Part shown: piece after piece, positions 1-10,333 of the stretch | Layout: every line of letters begins with the position of its first letter | Position numbering within the stretch: the stretch's first letter is position 1 | Origin: Nectonema munidae | Lineage: Eukaryota; Nematomorpha; Nectonematoida; Nectonematidae | Direction: 5' to 3' | Length of the DNA stretch: 64,000 bases | NCBI GenBank assembly: GCA_030549495.1 | Contig: JAUIRK010000235.1 | Span: forward strand, 558,001 to 622,000 | Notes under the pieces: model-generated | The model's database searches: none | What the model saw: the letters and a program-made list of their open reading frames with translations, nothing else | Told to the model about the DNA's origin: nothing | Position numbers and translations under genes: made by a program

Positions 1-1490
1 AATTTGAAATTTGCTTTACTTTTAACATACTTAAAAATGTCTTTGAAAAATGTGCTTTTTTAGATGGAAAAATCGGATTTTATAAATGAGGCCCTCACAC
101 TGAAAAGTTTGCCTACCCCTGTATTAAAACATGACTACCCTATAAATTTCAAAATATCTATATTTACTCCAATATATAACATAAATATGAGAATTTAACA
201 CCATCTATAAAATGTTAACCTTTTTCATAATGTATTTTCCTTTACTAAAATTTTGACGTTTTTTGGAATAAATCAAAAATAAGGTGAGTTTTTACAAATT
301 GATAAATTTATTAACATTGATTAGCTTGACTATGCTAGTGAGTATGTTTAGGATCAGGGTATCAATAACCCAAGGTCCTGGTCTGAATTCTCTCTTTGTT
401 TAAAATTGAATTCATGATGTTGATCGTATATAACTCGATAGCAAAATAAGAAATACAATAAAACACGACATTTTTTACACCTTCAAATGAATTTTAGTCG
501 ATACGTCGTGTGATCTCATAATTCGATGGAAAAGATATTACAAGGCAGTGCTTATAAAATGCTATTTACAAATACGCCGCCCCTTCTCTTTCCCTATCCT
601 AGCTGTCCATTTTATTTCCTGAAATTTCAAAAAATATTATAATTTAAACTTTTTTTTGAATGATTAGAATTTATTCAATGAAAATAAGATAAAGTTGAAT
701 CACATGTATAAAAATGCACACTACAATATATTTCTGAACTAAGATAAAAAATATTTATCTTTTACTTCAAATATTTAAGTTTTCAGTTTCACTAAATAAA
801 TCTGGTTTTACAAAACACCTGAAAATTTTTAAAAATATACATCATTGTAACAATTTTAACAAAGAAGTATTTATATTGATTATATGTAGAAAATAACTTT
901 GAATATTTTTATTTTATTTGCCCATTTAGCATCGTCCTTTTTGGTCAGGTCCGCAATCCTAACTTACAAGCTCAGTACGATTTCTTCTTTTTTTTGAGGT
1001 TTTTGATTTAGAATGAGATTTTTCTGTCGAGAGATAACTGTGAATTAATTGTCATTCTATCAATGTATTGTGAAAATGAATTAAGATATGTAAGTATTAA
1101 CTAATGGTAATGATTGAGGTTTAAATTATCTTCCAAAATACCGTAATCATTGAGATAAAATATAACTACAAGGGTCCAAAAATGTACATTCATATTTTTG
1201 TCCATTTACATAACTACACATATGCCCAGGACACGAGGTAAATAACATTTTGAACTATTTTTTGACAATTTCAACCAAACTCGTATGGTCTAATTTATGT
1301 TTAAATATTTTAGGTACCAAAACATATAATATCGAGAAACAATTATAACATACATTTTAATACTCTACTTTCTTTGTTCAAAAGTATAGGTTATCCAATG
1401 AAATACTTTGATCTTCGAATCCAAGCATATATAAAATTAAAATATAACCAATGAGTTTCTCTGGACTAGCGATTTTCAATGATAGCTCGA
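1..1490. other. AT-rich non-coding stretch
   Basis: I see no gene, RNA or recognisable element here. The sequence is AT-rich with many short A and T runs and stop codons in all frames. Confidence 0.5.
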
Positions 1491-1496
1491 TCTAGA

Positions 1497-1625
1497 CCCC
1501 GATCCAGGGTTGGAGTCAATTATAATTGCGTAATTGAAAATTAATTACAATTACACCGTAATTGTAATTGAAATTGAAAATGTAATTGTAATTGAAAAGA
1601 TAATTGCCAATTTTTTGGTTCTAGT
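1497..1625 (-). repeat. AATTGTAATTG-type dispersed repeat
   Basis: The stretch is built from near-repeats of TAATTGTAATTG and AATTGAAATTG. Its left edge (GATCCAGGGTTGGAGTCAAT) matches the reverse complement of the right edge of the 6454-6881 duplication, where GACCCAAACCCTGTCCCGATC-like sequence is seen. The two are therefore members of one dispersed family in opposite orientation. No coding capacity. Confidence 0.5.
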
Positions 1626-1870
1626 ACAATCATCGGCAATCCTAGCACACTTCAATCAATCTTATAGATGACAGTCATGAAGGTTTATCCTCTCTCTCTC
1701 TCCCTAACTTTTTGAGATTACCGCTCTTTGCTTCGTTCATGTGTTACTATACTACACATGTGATACAAATAAATTTTTGCATCATTGTTTACTCAACTGC
1801 TAGGACTCAAGGGCTTCCTTTGGCTCAAATGAAAGGCTACCTTCATATTCATCAATTCCCATCTATATAG
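1626..1870. other. Non-coding spacer with CT-rich run
   Basis: No gene seen. A short CT-rich run (TCTCTCTCTCTC) lies near 1690-1702. Confidence 0.4.
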
Positions 1871-1871
1871 A

Positions 1872-3115
1872 GCACCGGTCACCAAACGGGGGAAATTTCC
1901 CCCAGGGGGAAATTTGGGTGTTTCAGGTTCTTCTCTTCTCAGGAGTATTCGTTTCCTGAACTTTACCCGCTTTCATTTTTATGTTTTCTTTTCTTTCTTC
2001 TTTTTTAGTTTGTTCTCTTTCCCTCTTGTTCTTTTCAGGTCCGCAAGTAACCATGTCGAAAAAATGGATATATTCAGAAGCATATCTAGACTTCGGTTTT
2101 ACGTTCGTTGTGAATAACGGGGAACATCTGCCACAATGTGTCATCTGCACAAAGACCTTGGGGAATGGTAGCATGAAGTCATTCCAACAGAAGCAACACC
2201 GTCAAGGATGCCATCCCAAACTACAGAAGAAGGATGATGAATACTTCAAGCTGAAACAAAATTATCTGAGGAAGACGAGACTGGACTCAATTAAAATGTT
2301 TGGTCCGCAAACGGACGCTATTGTGAAAGCGTCGAAACATTGGTGAAGCCCTGTATGCTGCAGTACGTGAAGTTAGTGAGGCTGCCAAAAACAAGAAGAC
2401 CCAGATTTCCTTTTCAAACAACACCATTCCGTCACGGATAAATGATATTGCTGTGAGGATCAAGAACCAAGTTGTTCAGAAGGTTCGAGGGTCACAGTTT
2501 TTTTTCGATTCTACTCGACAAATGTTGTGAATCTGTCCCAGCTGTTGGTCTTTGTTCTTTATACCACCGAAAATGGAATTGCAGAAGAATTCCTCTTCTG
2601 CAAACCTCTCCAGACCACGATCAAAGCTCAGGATGTGATGGACCGTATCGATGATTTTTTCGAAGACAGCGACATCATCTGGGAGTCTCTGCTTGGGGTG
2701 TGCAGTGTGCACGGATGGTCGCAGCCATGCTTGGCACTCGATCGGGGTTCGTCACGATCGTCAAGCAAAAGAATCATGAAGTGGAATCGACACACTGTCT
2801 TATCCACAAAGAGGCGCTTGCTTCGAGAACTCTCGCCAAGAACTTCAAGCAGCATCTCGAGACTGTAATCAAAGTCGTCAACTTTATCAAGGGTTTCGCT
2901 CTGAACACTTGGCTGTTCCGTCGACTCTGTGAAGGCTGTTTCATACTCAGGTGAGGTGGCTCTCGAAGGGAAACATGTTGCAGCGAGTCCTAGAATTGTT
3001 TGATGAGGTGGTAGCCTTCCTTCGCCTCCAAAAGAATTTGGTCCATGATGAGCCTGAGAATCCTATCCAAAATGTGATGCTGACATCCAAAAAATTGTTT
3101 TTAAATTAACACAAA
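1872..3115 (+). pseudogene. Decayed ZBED5/FAM200-type hAT transposase
   Basis: This is a remnant of a hAT DNA transposon of the group related to ZBED5 and FAM200. A hAT-like left end (CACCGGTCACCAAACGGGGG) begins near 1872. An ATG at 2053 opens a BED zinc finger with the typical start SEAYLDFGFT, the pair CVIC and a later H-x4-H-like part. Homology then continues through several frames: SFSNNTIPSRINDIA near 2410-2455, ENGIAEEFLFCKPLQ near 2568-2612, the DG-AAMLGTRSGF block near 2708-2745, HCLIHKEALASRTL near 2790-2832 and VRWLSKGNMLQRVLELFDEV near 2950-3010. At least three frameshifts and one early stop (near 2343) separate these blocks. The C-terminal dimerisation domain is missing, so the copy is truncated after about 3110. 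Age looks moderate to old. Confidence 0.85.
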
Positions 3116-4170
3116 TTTTATGAGCTTGATCAGTTGATATTTTTGTGGCAGTAAGTAAGTTGGTAGCCTGCTTGCAACTACTATACTTTTTCAGGATTTT
3201 TTCTTTCATATAGGCAATAAAACTTTTCTCTCGTTCATCATTAATCTCAGGGCTCAAATCATAATTAAAAAACATCTCAAAGTAGCAATTTAATTACTAA
3301 TGTATGCCTGAAAATCAGTTCTGTAAAAAATTTTCAAAAAATGGCTGCATATTAGGTATATAGTAAAAATATAGTTTTTTTTGTATATTTTGGCTTATAA
3401 TACTTTCTACAATCATCTTGAGTATGAAATATTTATTTAAAAAAAACAAAACATAAAATCTTTTGGAAATTTGTATGAGAGAAGGAACCAAGTTGACAAC
3501 TAATTGAAAAGAGAACATGTGATCAAAACAAATAATTAAAAAAAAAATGTATCTTGACTAAATGGAAGATCTACCATGTTTTAATGAACTGGAAGTAGTT
3601 TAATTATATAATATTAGATACTTCAAAAAGATTTTGACTGAAAAATAAGTTCCTCTTTTACAAATGAAAAATATTTAAATCTATGGCTTACAGTTAACAT
3701 TTAGCTAAGATGGTATGAAATCTGAAAATTTAGAATAGCTCAGATTTATTAAAAATGGCACAGATGCCAATATGTGAGAATTTAGTCACTATAAAGATAT
3801 TTTTAATTTAAATTGAATTTGTCTATCTTTTTCCTTTTGCGTCAAAGAGATAATTTTTTAGTTGAAGAACGTGGACAACTTTTTGTAATTGAACAATGAA
3901 CATAATGAATGATTCATCATAAAAAAATCAGATTGGTTGAAAAATATTCAGGCCTGATAATAACATTTACGATACTGATAAAAAAAAGTCTAAGATCATC
4001 AAGAAGATTCTTTAATCGGAATGCTTTGAGAGAGGAAAAAAGTAATTTTATTATTATAAAAAATTTTTCGAAGACACATTGAAGAATATAAATTTCTAAT
4101 GAAAAAAGAGCTACAAAGAAAGGATTATCATGGAATGAATAGCAAAATTACATACTGTAAAATATAAATA
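3116..4170. other. AT-rich non-coding stretch
   Basis: No gene or named element seen. Small open frames on the minus strand at 3063-3275 and 3315-3518 show no recognisable motif. Confidence 0.45.
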
Positions 4171-4174
4171 TGAC

Positions 4175-5097
4175 GTAGAGACTACGAGGGGATCGTATCA
4201 AGTGATCTCACTTGGCATCGCCATTTTTCACATGTATGCCACAAACTAGTTTATATTTCTAGTGTGATGAGACAAGCCAAAAAGTTTCTCCCAATCAATA
4301 CAAAGCTCACCATGTATAATAGTTTGTTCCTTCCTCATCTAAAGTACAGTGTCTTCAACTGGGGTCACTCAAAAAACACGATGCTTTTTACACTACAAAA
4401 AAAGATATTGAGAGCAATTTTCAATCTTCCTCCCCTCTCCCACACAAACAACATATTTATTCAATACCATCTGTTGAAGTTCAAAAACATTTATGTATAT
4501 TTACTATGGATACATTGTCCATAGTGCCTACACCTACCTATATAAATTCTTGCATGGCAGCTTCCATTCACTTTCAACGACTTCATCGCTTTTAACTCAG
4601 AAAAAGAAAGAACATCTCCTCGCTTTATGACTCACATGATGCTCCCTTACTATAACTACACAAAATCAAAGCAAGCATTTGCATTCAAAATTTCAACACT
4701 ATTCAACTCCAATCAAATGTTTTTTGTTTCTGATGCCTTTTTGAATTTGAAAAAATTTCCAAAGATGATGATGTCCTATTTCATCAACTCTTACTCAAGA
4801 ATCAACAATTGTTCAATTTCCAACTGTCATGCCTGCAGAAAAAGTATGACTTCATCTTGAACAGCTCGTCTCATAAAATTCTAAAGATTATAGAAATCTC
4901 ACAAGCAGGTGACATCTGCCAGCGGCTAACTTGGCCTTTGGTATTGACCTTCAAAAGCAATATTTTATTATGATACATATTATCTCCTTTTGTAAATGTT
5001 CACAATTTACCATATTTTTGCATTAAGCAATTTGCTCTATATATTTTTTTTCTTGTTACTTTTGAAAAATAAACTAACTAACTAACTATGTATTTAT
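4175..5097 (+). mobile_element. 3' fragment of a jockey/CR1-superfamily LINE
   Basis: The fragment encodes the C-terminal end of a non-LTR reverse transcriptase ORF. A block reading WHRHFSHVCHK (about 4219-4250) leads into MRQAKKFLPINTKLTMYNSL, then LQKKILRAIFNLPPLSHT, a pattern shared by jockey, CR1 and Daphne-type LINEs. Homology continues after a frame change near 4524 (YLYKFLHG at about 4536, then NYTKSKQAFAFK around 4655). The sequence ends in AAATAAACTAACTAACTAAC (about 5067-5091), a short tandem-repeat tail of the kind used by these LINEs. The 5' part of the element, including endonuclease and catalytic reverse transcriptase, is absent, as expected for 5' truncation. Internal stops show it is dead. 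Confidence 0.75.
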
Positions 5098-5104
5098 TCT
5101 GTTA

Positions 5105-5206
5105 CTAGCCGGTCGCGTGGTAGTTTCTCGCTTCCCTCGAAACATAGGATCATTGGTAGATTGTTGGTAAATTAAGATCGAAACGACCACCGGACCCGCT
5201 AGTTAT
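5105..5206. mobile_element. Short element with 18-bp inverted ends
   Basis: The left end ACTAGCCGGTCGCGTGGT and the right end ACCACCGGACCCGCTAGT are imperfect inverted repeats about 65 bp apart. Inside lies CTCGAAACATAGGATCATTG, which recurs at 17523-17625 and, reversed, near 40133-40190. No coding capacity. The element class is uncertain. The CTAG-bearing ends recall Helitron termini, but the inverted ends fit a foldback or MITE better. Confidence 0.45.
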
Positions 5207-5794
5207 AAATATAGTTGATAAAAAGAATTTTGATGTAAGTAGCTATTTTAAATTTCTTTATACTAAAAAATTTGATTGATTTTCATCAAAAAATATTACC
5301 TCTATTGAATAAACGATTCTCCTTTTGTCAGGTTTTGGTTGATTTTCAAACGAAATAAACACCAGAACATCGTCATTGATTTTTTTCAAAATCAATCAAA
5401 AACAGTCATAAAGGTACGATGCATACGCTAAACATGGCGGTTTTTATTCCTGCATTTTACATGTGTATTTCAGAGAATGTGATTTTTTTATTCCACGCCT
5501 ACCTGCAGGTATGTGTATGTATAAATACATTTTAAATTACTTTATCTGGAATACAGGTCCCCCCATATTGGTATTATCCGCGCAAAGGCGGGGGTATCAT
5601 GTGAGCCAGAAATCTCACACTCATTGTTGCCTGTTTCGCTACGACTACTAATTATTATTTATCTCCTTATTTTGTTTATCGAATCTAACATATGTTTTTG
5701 CCTGTTTTCTAACATTCTTTTTAGATTTTTCAAATTCTTTATTTGGTTGCTATTTGTGTAGTATTCATCTTTTTAGTTCTTTCGTCATTTTGAA
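5207..5794. other. Non-coding stretch
   Basis: No gene seen. A small foldback (CGCGCAAAGGCGGGGG) lies near 5578-5594. Confidence 0.4.
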
Positions 5795-6225
5795 ATCATT
5801 TTCTTTGTTTCAGCTTAGATCGCCAACCACATCAATCATATGGCTCTAGGATCCAATCGTCTTTTTTATGTAAGGATTTTGTTATCATCTTTCTTGTTTC
5901 AGCTTGGATCCCCACCCACCCACCTCAGCCATATCGCTCTAGGATCCAATCGTCTTTTTTATGTAAGGATTTTGTTATCATCTTTCTTGTTTCAGCTTGG
6001 ATCCCCACCCACCCACCTCAGCCATAAGGCTCTAGGATCCAATCGACTTTTTTATATAAGGATTTTGTTATCATCTTCCTTGTTTCAGCTTGGATCCCCA
6101 CCCACCCACCTCAGGCATATGGCTCTAGGATCCAATCGCCTTTTTTATTTAAGGATTTTGTTATCATCTTCCTTGTTTCAGCATGGATCCCCACCCACCC
6201 ACCTCAGCCATAAGGCTCTAGGATC
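5795..6225 (+). repeat. 93-bp tandem repeat, four full copies
   Basis: The landmark GCTCTAGGATC occurs at 5843, 5936, 6029, 6122 and 6215, an exact 93-bp period. Each unit carries TTTCAGCTTGGATCCCCACC followed by ACCCACCTCAGCC. A degenerate partial unit precedes the array at about 5795-5842. Because 93 is three times 31, the array stays open in one frame for about 150 codons with a 31-residue period. I read this as a by-product of the period and not as a gene. Confidence 0.85.
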
Positions 6226-6297
6226 TCTGAAAACACATTGGGGAGGGGGGCGGTCGCCCCCCCCCCCCCCCCCCCCCCGGATGTGCGCCCCTGCTTC
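6226..6297 (-). mobile_element. Terminus of CAGGGGCGCACATCC element, with poly(C)
   Basis: A long C run is followed by GGATGTGCGCCCCTG ending at about 6295, the reverse complement of the terminal CAGGGGCGCACATCC that bounds the element at 18256-20837. Only this end is recognised here; the partner end is not visible upstream. Confidence 0.55.
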
Positions 6298-6453
6298 TGG
6301 GTAGTGTACATTGTCGAAATTGGCTTGTGCACCTTAAAGATCCCTAAGGAATATTCGAAAAGAGTAGGAGAATTTCCCTGTTCTCAGGTTTCCTTTCTTC
6401 GGTACCCATCTCGATAGACATGAGCGTCCTTTATGTTGCCTAGCGCTAGGGCT
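6298..6453. other. Short spacer
   Basis: Nothing recognised. Confidence 0.4.
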
Positions 6454-6881
6454 GAAGCGAATGGATTAAAAATTATAATTATAATTGAGGGGAAAATCAA
6501 TTATATTATTGTAATTGTAATTGAAATTGAAAAAAAATTGCGACATAATTGCAATTATAATTGTAATTTGAGTCTTGTAATTGACATTTATAATTGACCC
6601 AAACCCTGTCCCGATCATTTCAAAAAGAAAAAAAAATTAAAACGACCATAACAAAGCGCAAAATTAAGAAGCGAATGGATTAAAAATTATAATTATAATT
6701 GAGGGGAAAATCAATTATATTATTGTAATTGTAATTGAAATTGAAAAAAAATTGCGACATAATTGCAATTATAATTGTAATTTGAGTCTTGTAATTGACA
6801 TTTATAATTGACCCAAACCCTGTCCCGATCATTTCAAAAAGAAAAAAAAATTAAAACGACCATAACAAAGCGCAAAATTAA
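6454..6881 (+). repeat. Exact 214-bp tandem duplication of AATTGTAATTG repeat
   Basis: Two adjacent copies (6454-6667 and 6668-6881) begin with GAAGCGAATGGATTAAAAAT and read identically as far as I can follow. The unit is the AATTGTAATTG-type dispersed repeat also found reversed at 1497-1625, plus an A-rich flank. The lack of divergence means a very recent duplication or an assembly duplication. Confidence 0.85.
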
Positions 6882-6984
6882 GGAGTCTTTTTTAAATAAT
6901 ACTGGTATAGATAGAAAAGAAGATAAATTTAACATTTTTGGCCACAATGTATAGACAAAAAATTAAAATTGCCTCATCATGTTG

Positions 6985-7310
6985 CAATGAAATTTAATGA
7001 TATAATGGTAACTGTTTCCCACAAAAAACATATTTCAACTCAAAACGAAGACTTGTATTATACAAACAATTATTCCTCCACATTAAAATTAGTGTTTTCA
7101 ACTGGTTCCCTTTTGGAAAAAAAATAATATAAATTCATCAGAAAAGAGCACTGGGGATTGTTTTCAATCTGAAGCATTGGAATCATACTAGATTTTTATT
7201 CGGAAATTCCAACCTTCTGAAAGTAGAAGACTTATTTCATCTTAGAGTAGCTGCTTTTCTAAAAAATATTTTTGGAAATAGCAAAGAGGGAGAAATCGTA
7301 TAACGCAAAA
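6985..7310 (+). mobile_element. Second jockey/CR1-type LINE fragment
   Basis: A degenerate stretch encodes the same C-terminal reverse transcriptase region as the element at 4.2 kb. Blocks readable across frames are LVLYKQLFL (about 7052-7078), QKRALGIVFNLKHWNHT (about 7138-7190) and LLKVEDLFHLRVAAFLKNIF (about 7212-7272). Stops and frameshifts interrupt it, and no catalytic motif or tail is preserved. Confidence 0.6.
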
Positions 7311-8099
7311 ATCGGCCACTTATCAATGTACTACTTTCAAAAATGGGAAGTTTAACCTTTAATTCACTATTTTTATAAATAGGAAAGAGAAAGATATTGC
7401 ATAAAAAAAGCTACTGCAAAAATAGGAAACGAGATCATAACTTTAAATAATTTTAAACTTCAATCATTCAATATTTTTTGAAATAGGAAACACGGAGAAA
7501 TAGTCGGAAGTTTTTTATGTGTGCAAAGCAACTCTTATTCAACTTTTCAACCCCAATCCAAAATTCAGTCCTAATCCAACCAATAACATTTACGCTATCC
7601 TACGCATAATCAATGCTAACCCTTGTCACACGCCTCCTATGAAGTTGTTAGTATGTAGAGCAAATCATATAAATCAATGAGATATGCTTGTTTGAAGGAA
7701 ATCGTCTAAATATTTTTTTATACATGATTGGCCTTTATCCTAATTAAGGCGAAATGGATAATGTTGTAAAGCTGATTCACTATGAAATTTGGAAATGTTT
7801 TCTTCTTGGAATTTGCGCACAAAGAGAATCCCTCATTTGAAAGGAATTGCGAATAATGGTTAGAGTGAAGTGAGTCTTAGATACTTATTAGGGTTCTTTT
7901 TGCGCTTTTAATCGATGAGCCTTGGAATTAAGACATTTCTCTTCTTTGAGAGATTTGCAAATGCTACGTCACTTATCTAGGATGCAAGTTTTGAAGTGAA
8001 GTGGTCTGAGAATATTCCTTGTATTCGCAATCCACTCTCATTTTCAGGAGAAATTAAGAGATAATTGTGTGCATTTTGCATCACAGCCTTCGTACATTT
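7311..8099. other. Non-coding stretch upstream of the GPCR-like gene
   Basis: No gene seen. Loose AAATAGGAAA-containing repeats lie at about 7378-7500. The last part presumably holds the promoter and 5' UTR of the 8164 gene, but I cannot point to a TATA box with confidence. Confidence 0.35.
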
Positions 8100-8163
8100 T
8101 TGACGTTATTCAACGAAAAATAATGATTTGTTTGGGTAGAAAGAAAACTCTCATTCTCTAAAG

Positions 8164-9069
8164 ATGCTGAATTACGCGCTGTACAAACTTGAAGTTGTGA
8201 AAACGGTGTCCATAACTTTGGTCTGCATTGAAAGCCTGCTCTTCCTCACATTCTACTTATTTTTCAAGAAGTTCAGAACTCCATTCACCCTTTTGATCAC
8301 TCTTCTCTTTTCATTCCAGTTCACTTCCTTTCTCTTCTTGCTCACGGAATCCATTTTCCTCTTCACGAATACCAAGATCAGCAAGTACTTGTGCATCGCC
8401 ATCAAATTCTTCGACCAAGGCTATAACATGATTTTTGCGCTCATCCTCAACATCATTCTCATTTTGCAAATTATTTTGAAGCGAAAACCGCACCTCAAAA
8501 CCAAGCTTTGGAGTAACAAGAATTCCATCCTCATATTCACCACCATTTTCCTTATTAACACTTTCCTATGGATTCTGCCAAAACTCTTATATCCACAAAA
8601 CTTCATATTGTCAAGTCGTGGACGATGTATGAATCCATTTTCTTTTCCCAAGTTTGCTCTGTATAGAGGCGTGCAGTATTTTATCATATTTGCAATATAC
8701 ATAACTTCCCTTTGTATAACGAGAAAGCAGATGGAAAAGACTGTGGTAGCGAGTAGATTCGTTTTCCCCTCGATCAAACAAGTGAGCGTAAAAGAGATTC
8801 CTAATAAAAGTTTCGTGAAAGACGAAATTAGAATTGTCTACTTCCTCTCGATTCCCATGTGCTTTTCTACGTGCACCTTCGCCATTCTCTACATCCTTTT
8901 CTACTTGCATGTGCAAGTGTCCATTTTTGTTGTAGAATTCATGGAATTTCTCTACATTTTGAGCGCTGGAACTCTGGGCATCGTTATTTTGTGCTGCAAC
9001 TCCTTATACAACAGCACTTTCAGTGAAATGGTGCAGATTGCTAAGAGAAGATGGCGGAACTTTTTCTGA
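8164..9069 (+). CDS. Divergent seven-transmembrane (GPCR-like) receptor, apparently intronless
   Basis: This 301-residue open frame has seven strongly hydrophobic segments at about residues 13-34, 40-62, 75-104, 120-142, 168-186, 222-248 and 254-279. Such a receptor would sit in the plasma membrane. A cysteine at the start of helix 3 (Cys77) and one in the second extracellular loop (Cys155, in RGRCMNP) sit where class A receptors form their conserved disulphide. The DRY motif is absent after helix 3 (ILKRKPH instead) and the NPxxY region reads NSLY (279-282). A basic tail, AKRRWRNFF, fits a cytoplasmic helix 8. Length suits a short chemoreceptor. The ATG at 8164 follows an A-rich leader, and AATAAA lies 84 bp past the stop. 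No break is seen in the frame. Ligand and subfamily are unknown; a non-GPCR seven-helix protein is possible. Confidence 0.75.
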   Translation: MLNYALYKLEVVKTVSITLVCIESLLFLTFYLFFKKFRTPFTLLITLLFSFQFTSFLFLLTESIFLFTNTKISKYLCIAIKFFDQGYNMIFALILNIILILQIILKRKPHLKTKLWSNKNSILIFTTIFLINTFLWILPKLLYPQNFILSSRGRCMNPFSFPKFALYRGVQYFIIFAIYITSLCITRKQMEKTVVASRFVFPSIKQVSVKEIPNKSFVKDEIRIVYFLSIPMCFSTCTFAILYILFYLHVQVSIFVVEFMEFLYILSAGTLGIVILCCNSLYNSTFSEMVQIAKRRWRNFF

Positions 9070-9152
9070 AGCGTTTCTCGTTTCACGCGTAAACACTCCT
9101 TCTTCCTGCTTTTTCTTTTTGTGTAGATTTGTGTTTTAATTTAAATAATGAA

Positions 9153-9158
9153 AATAAA
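9153..9158 (+). terminator. Poly(A) signal of the GPCR-like gene
   Basis: AATAAA 84 bp after the stop codon at 9069, followed by T-rich sequence. Confidence 0.6.
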
Positions 9159-9179
9159 GTTTCAAATTTGCTTCATCTC

Positions 9180-10330
9180 TCTCATCACATATGGGTGACT
9201 TTTTGTTTAGTATAGGATTCTTTTCAAATATCGACTTTTGGGAAAAAGTGTCAATAGATCAATGAAATGAGACACTTTTTATAATATCATTCATACAAAT
9301 GTAAACTGCATCGGAATCGACAAAATTTGTCACAATTATCACGATTCTCTTTCACAAATAATACTAGAATTTTGAAATCTTAAACTTTCTTCCAATATAA
9401 TATTCTCTTTTAATAAAATATTTCATTTTCTATTAAAATTTATTAGTCGTATTCGAACAAATACACTTTATTATAGTTTAGGCTTTTGCGTGCAACATAG
9501 AAAATACACATAATTTTTACTGTTCCAATTTTTTAGATCAAGTCTTTCTGTTTTCATAATTGAAATTCGTCTTTCTCCCTGCTTGCTTTACCTTTGTTTT
9601 TTTCATTTTTTATTAGTCAAAATGGTATATTAGCGGTCTGGACAGAACATTGGATACACGCAATCGCATAAAAGACTAAGTCATATTGCCAGACTACTAT
9701 GCTACGTCTGTCTTATTTATAAAATGAATGAAATTTGAAAATTCTACTTCCGTTCAAAAATTTCATCAATTAAATTTTCCAACCCCATCAAGAAGAGGAT
9801 AGAACTTGAGCAACATATGCAGAAGATTCGCCCTTTTAAAATTTAGTAGAATGTATATATAAATTATAAAAGGAATTGCAAAAGAATTTGGTGTTGTTTT
9901 TCTCTTCATAACTGAAGTGTTGCATCTCGACCGAAATACTTTCCCTTTGCTCTCTCCAGAATATCATTCTCATCGCTCAACTACTTGAAGTTCTGCTCAT
10001 TAATCATTCGTTTTGCTTATGTGTTTCTTTTATTTTCAATAAATAAATTAAAAAATATTCTATTTCTAAACAACACTATAAAAATTGATTTTTTTCAAAA
10101 ATCCAATATATCTAATATTTTTTTCATCATAAAAATTATATGTTATATCACACTCATCAAATTTAGTAGAGATGATATATGAGTCACATTAAAGTAATAA
10201 ATGCGACATAATTCTAACAAAAAAAGTTATTTTCTAAAGAATGCGCTAAGGTAACTCTTAATAATAATTTGAAGATTCGAAAGTTAAGAAAAAAAAAGAT
10301 TTTCTAATTTTGACTATGTTGATTTAGTTG
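9180..10330. other. AT-rich non-coding stretch
   Basis: No gene seen. A small open frame at 9985-10182 is low-complexity and hydrophobic and looks like chance. Confidence 0.45.
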
Positions 10331-10333
10331 TCT

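Noticed and set aside
5840-6304. A 154-codon open frame with a 31-residue repeat
   Set aside because: It follows from a 93-bp tandem array whose period is a multiple of three. There is no independent sign of coding, and it ends in a poly(C) tract.
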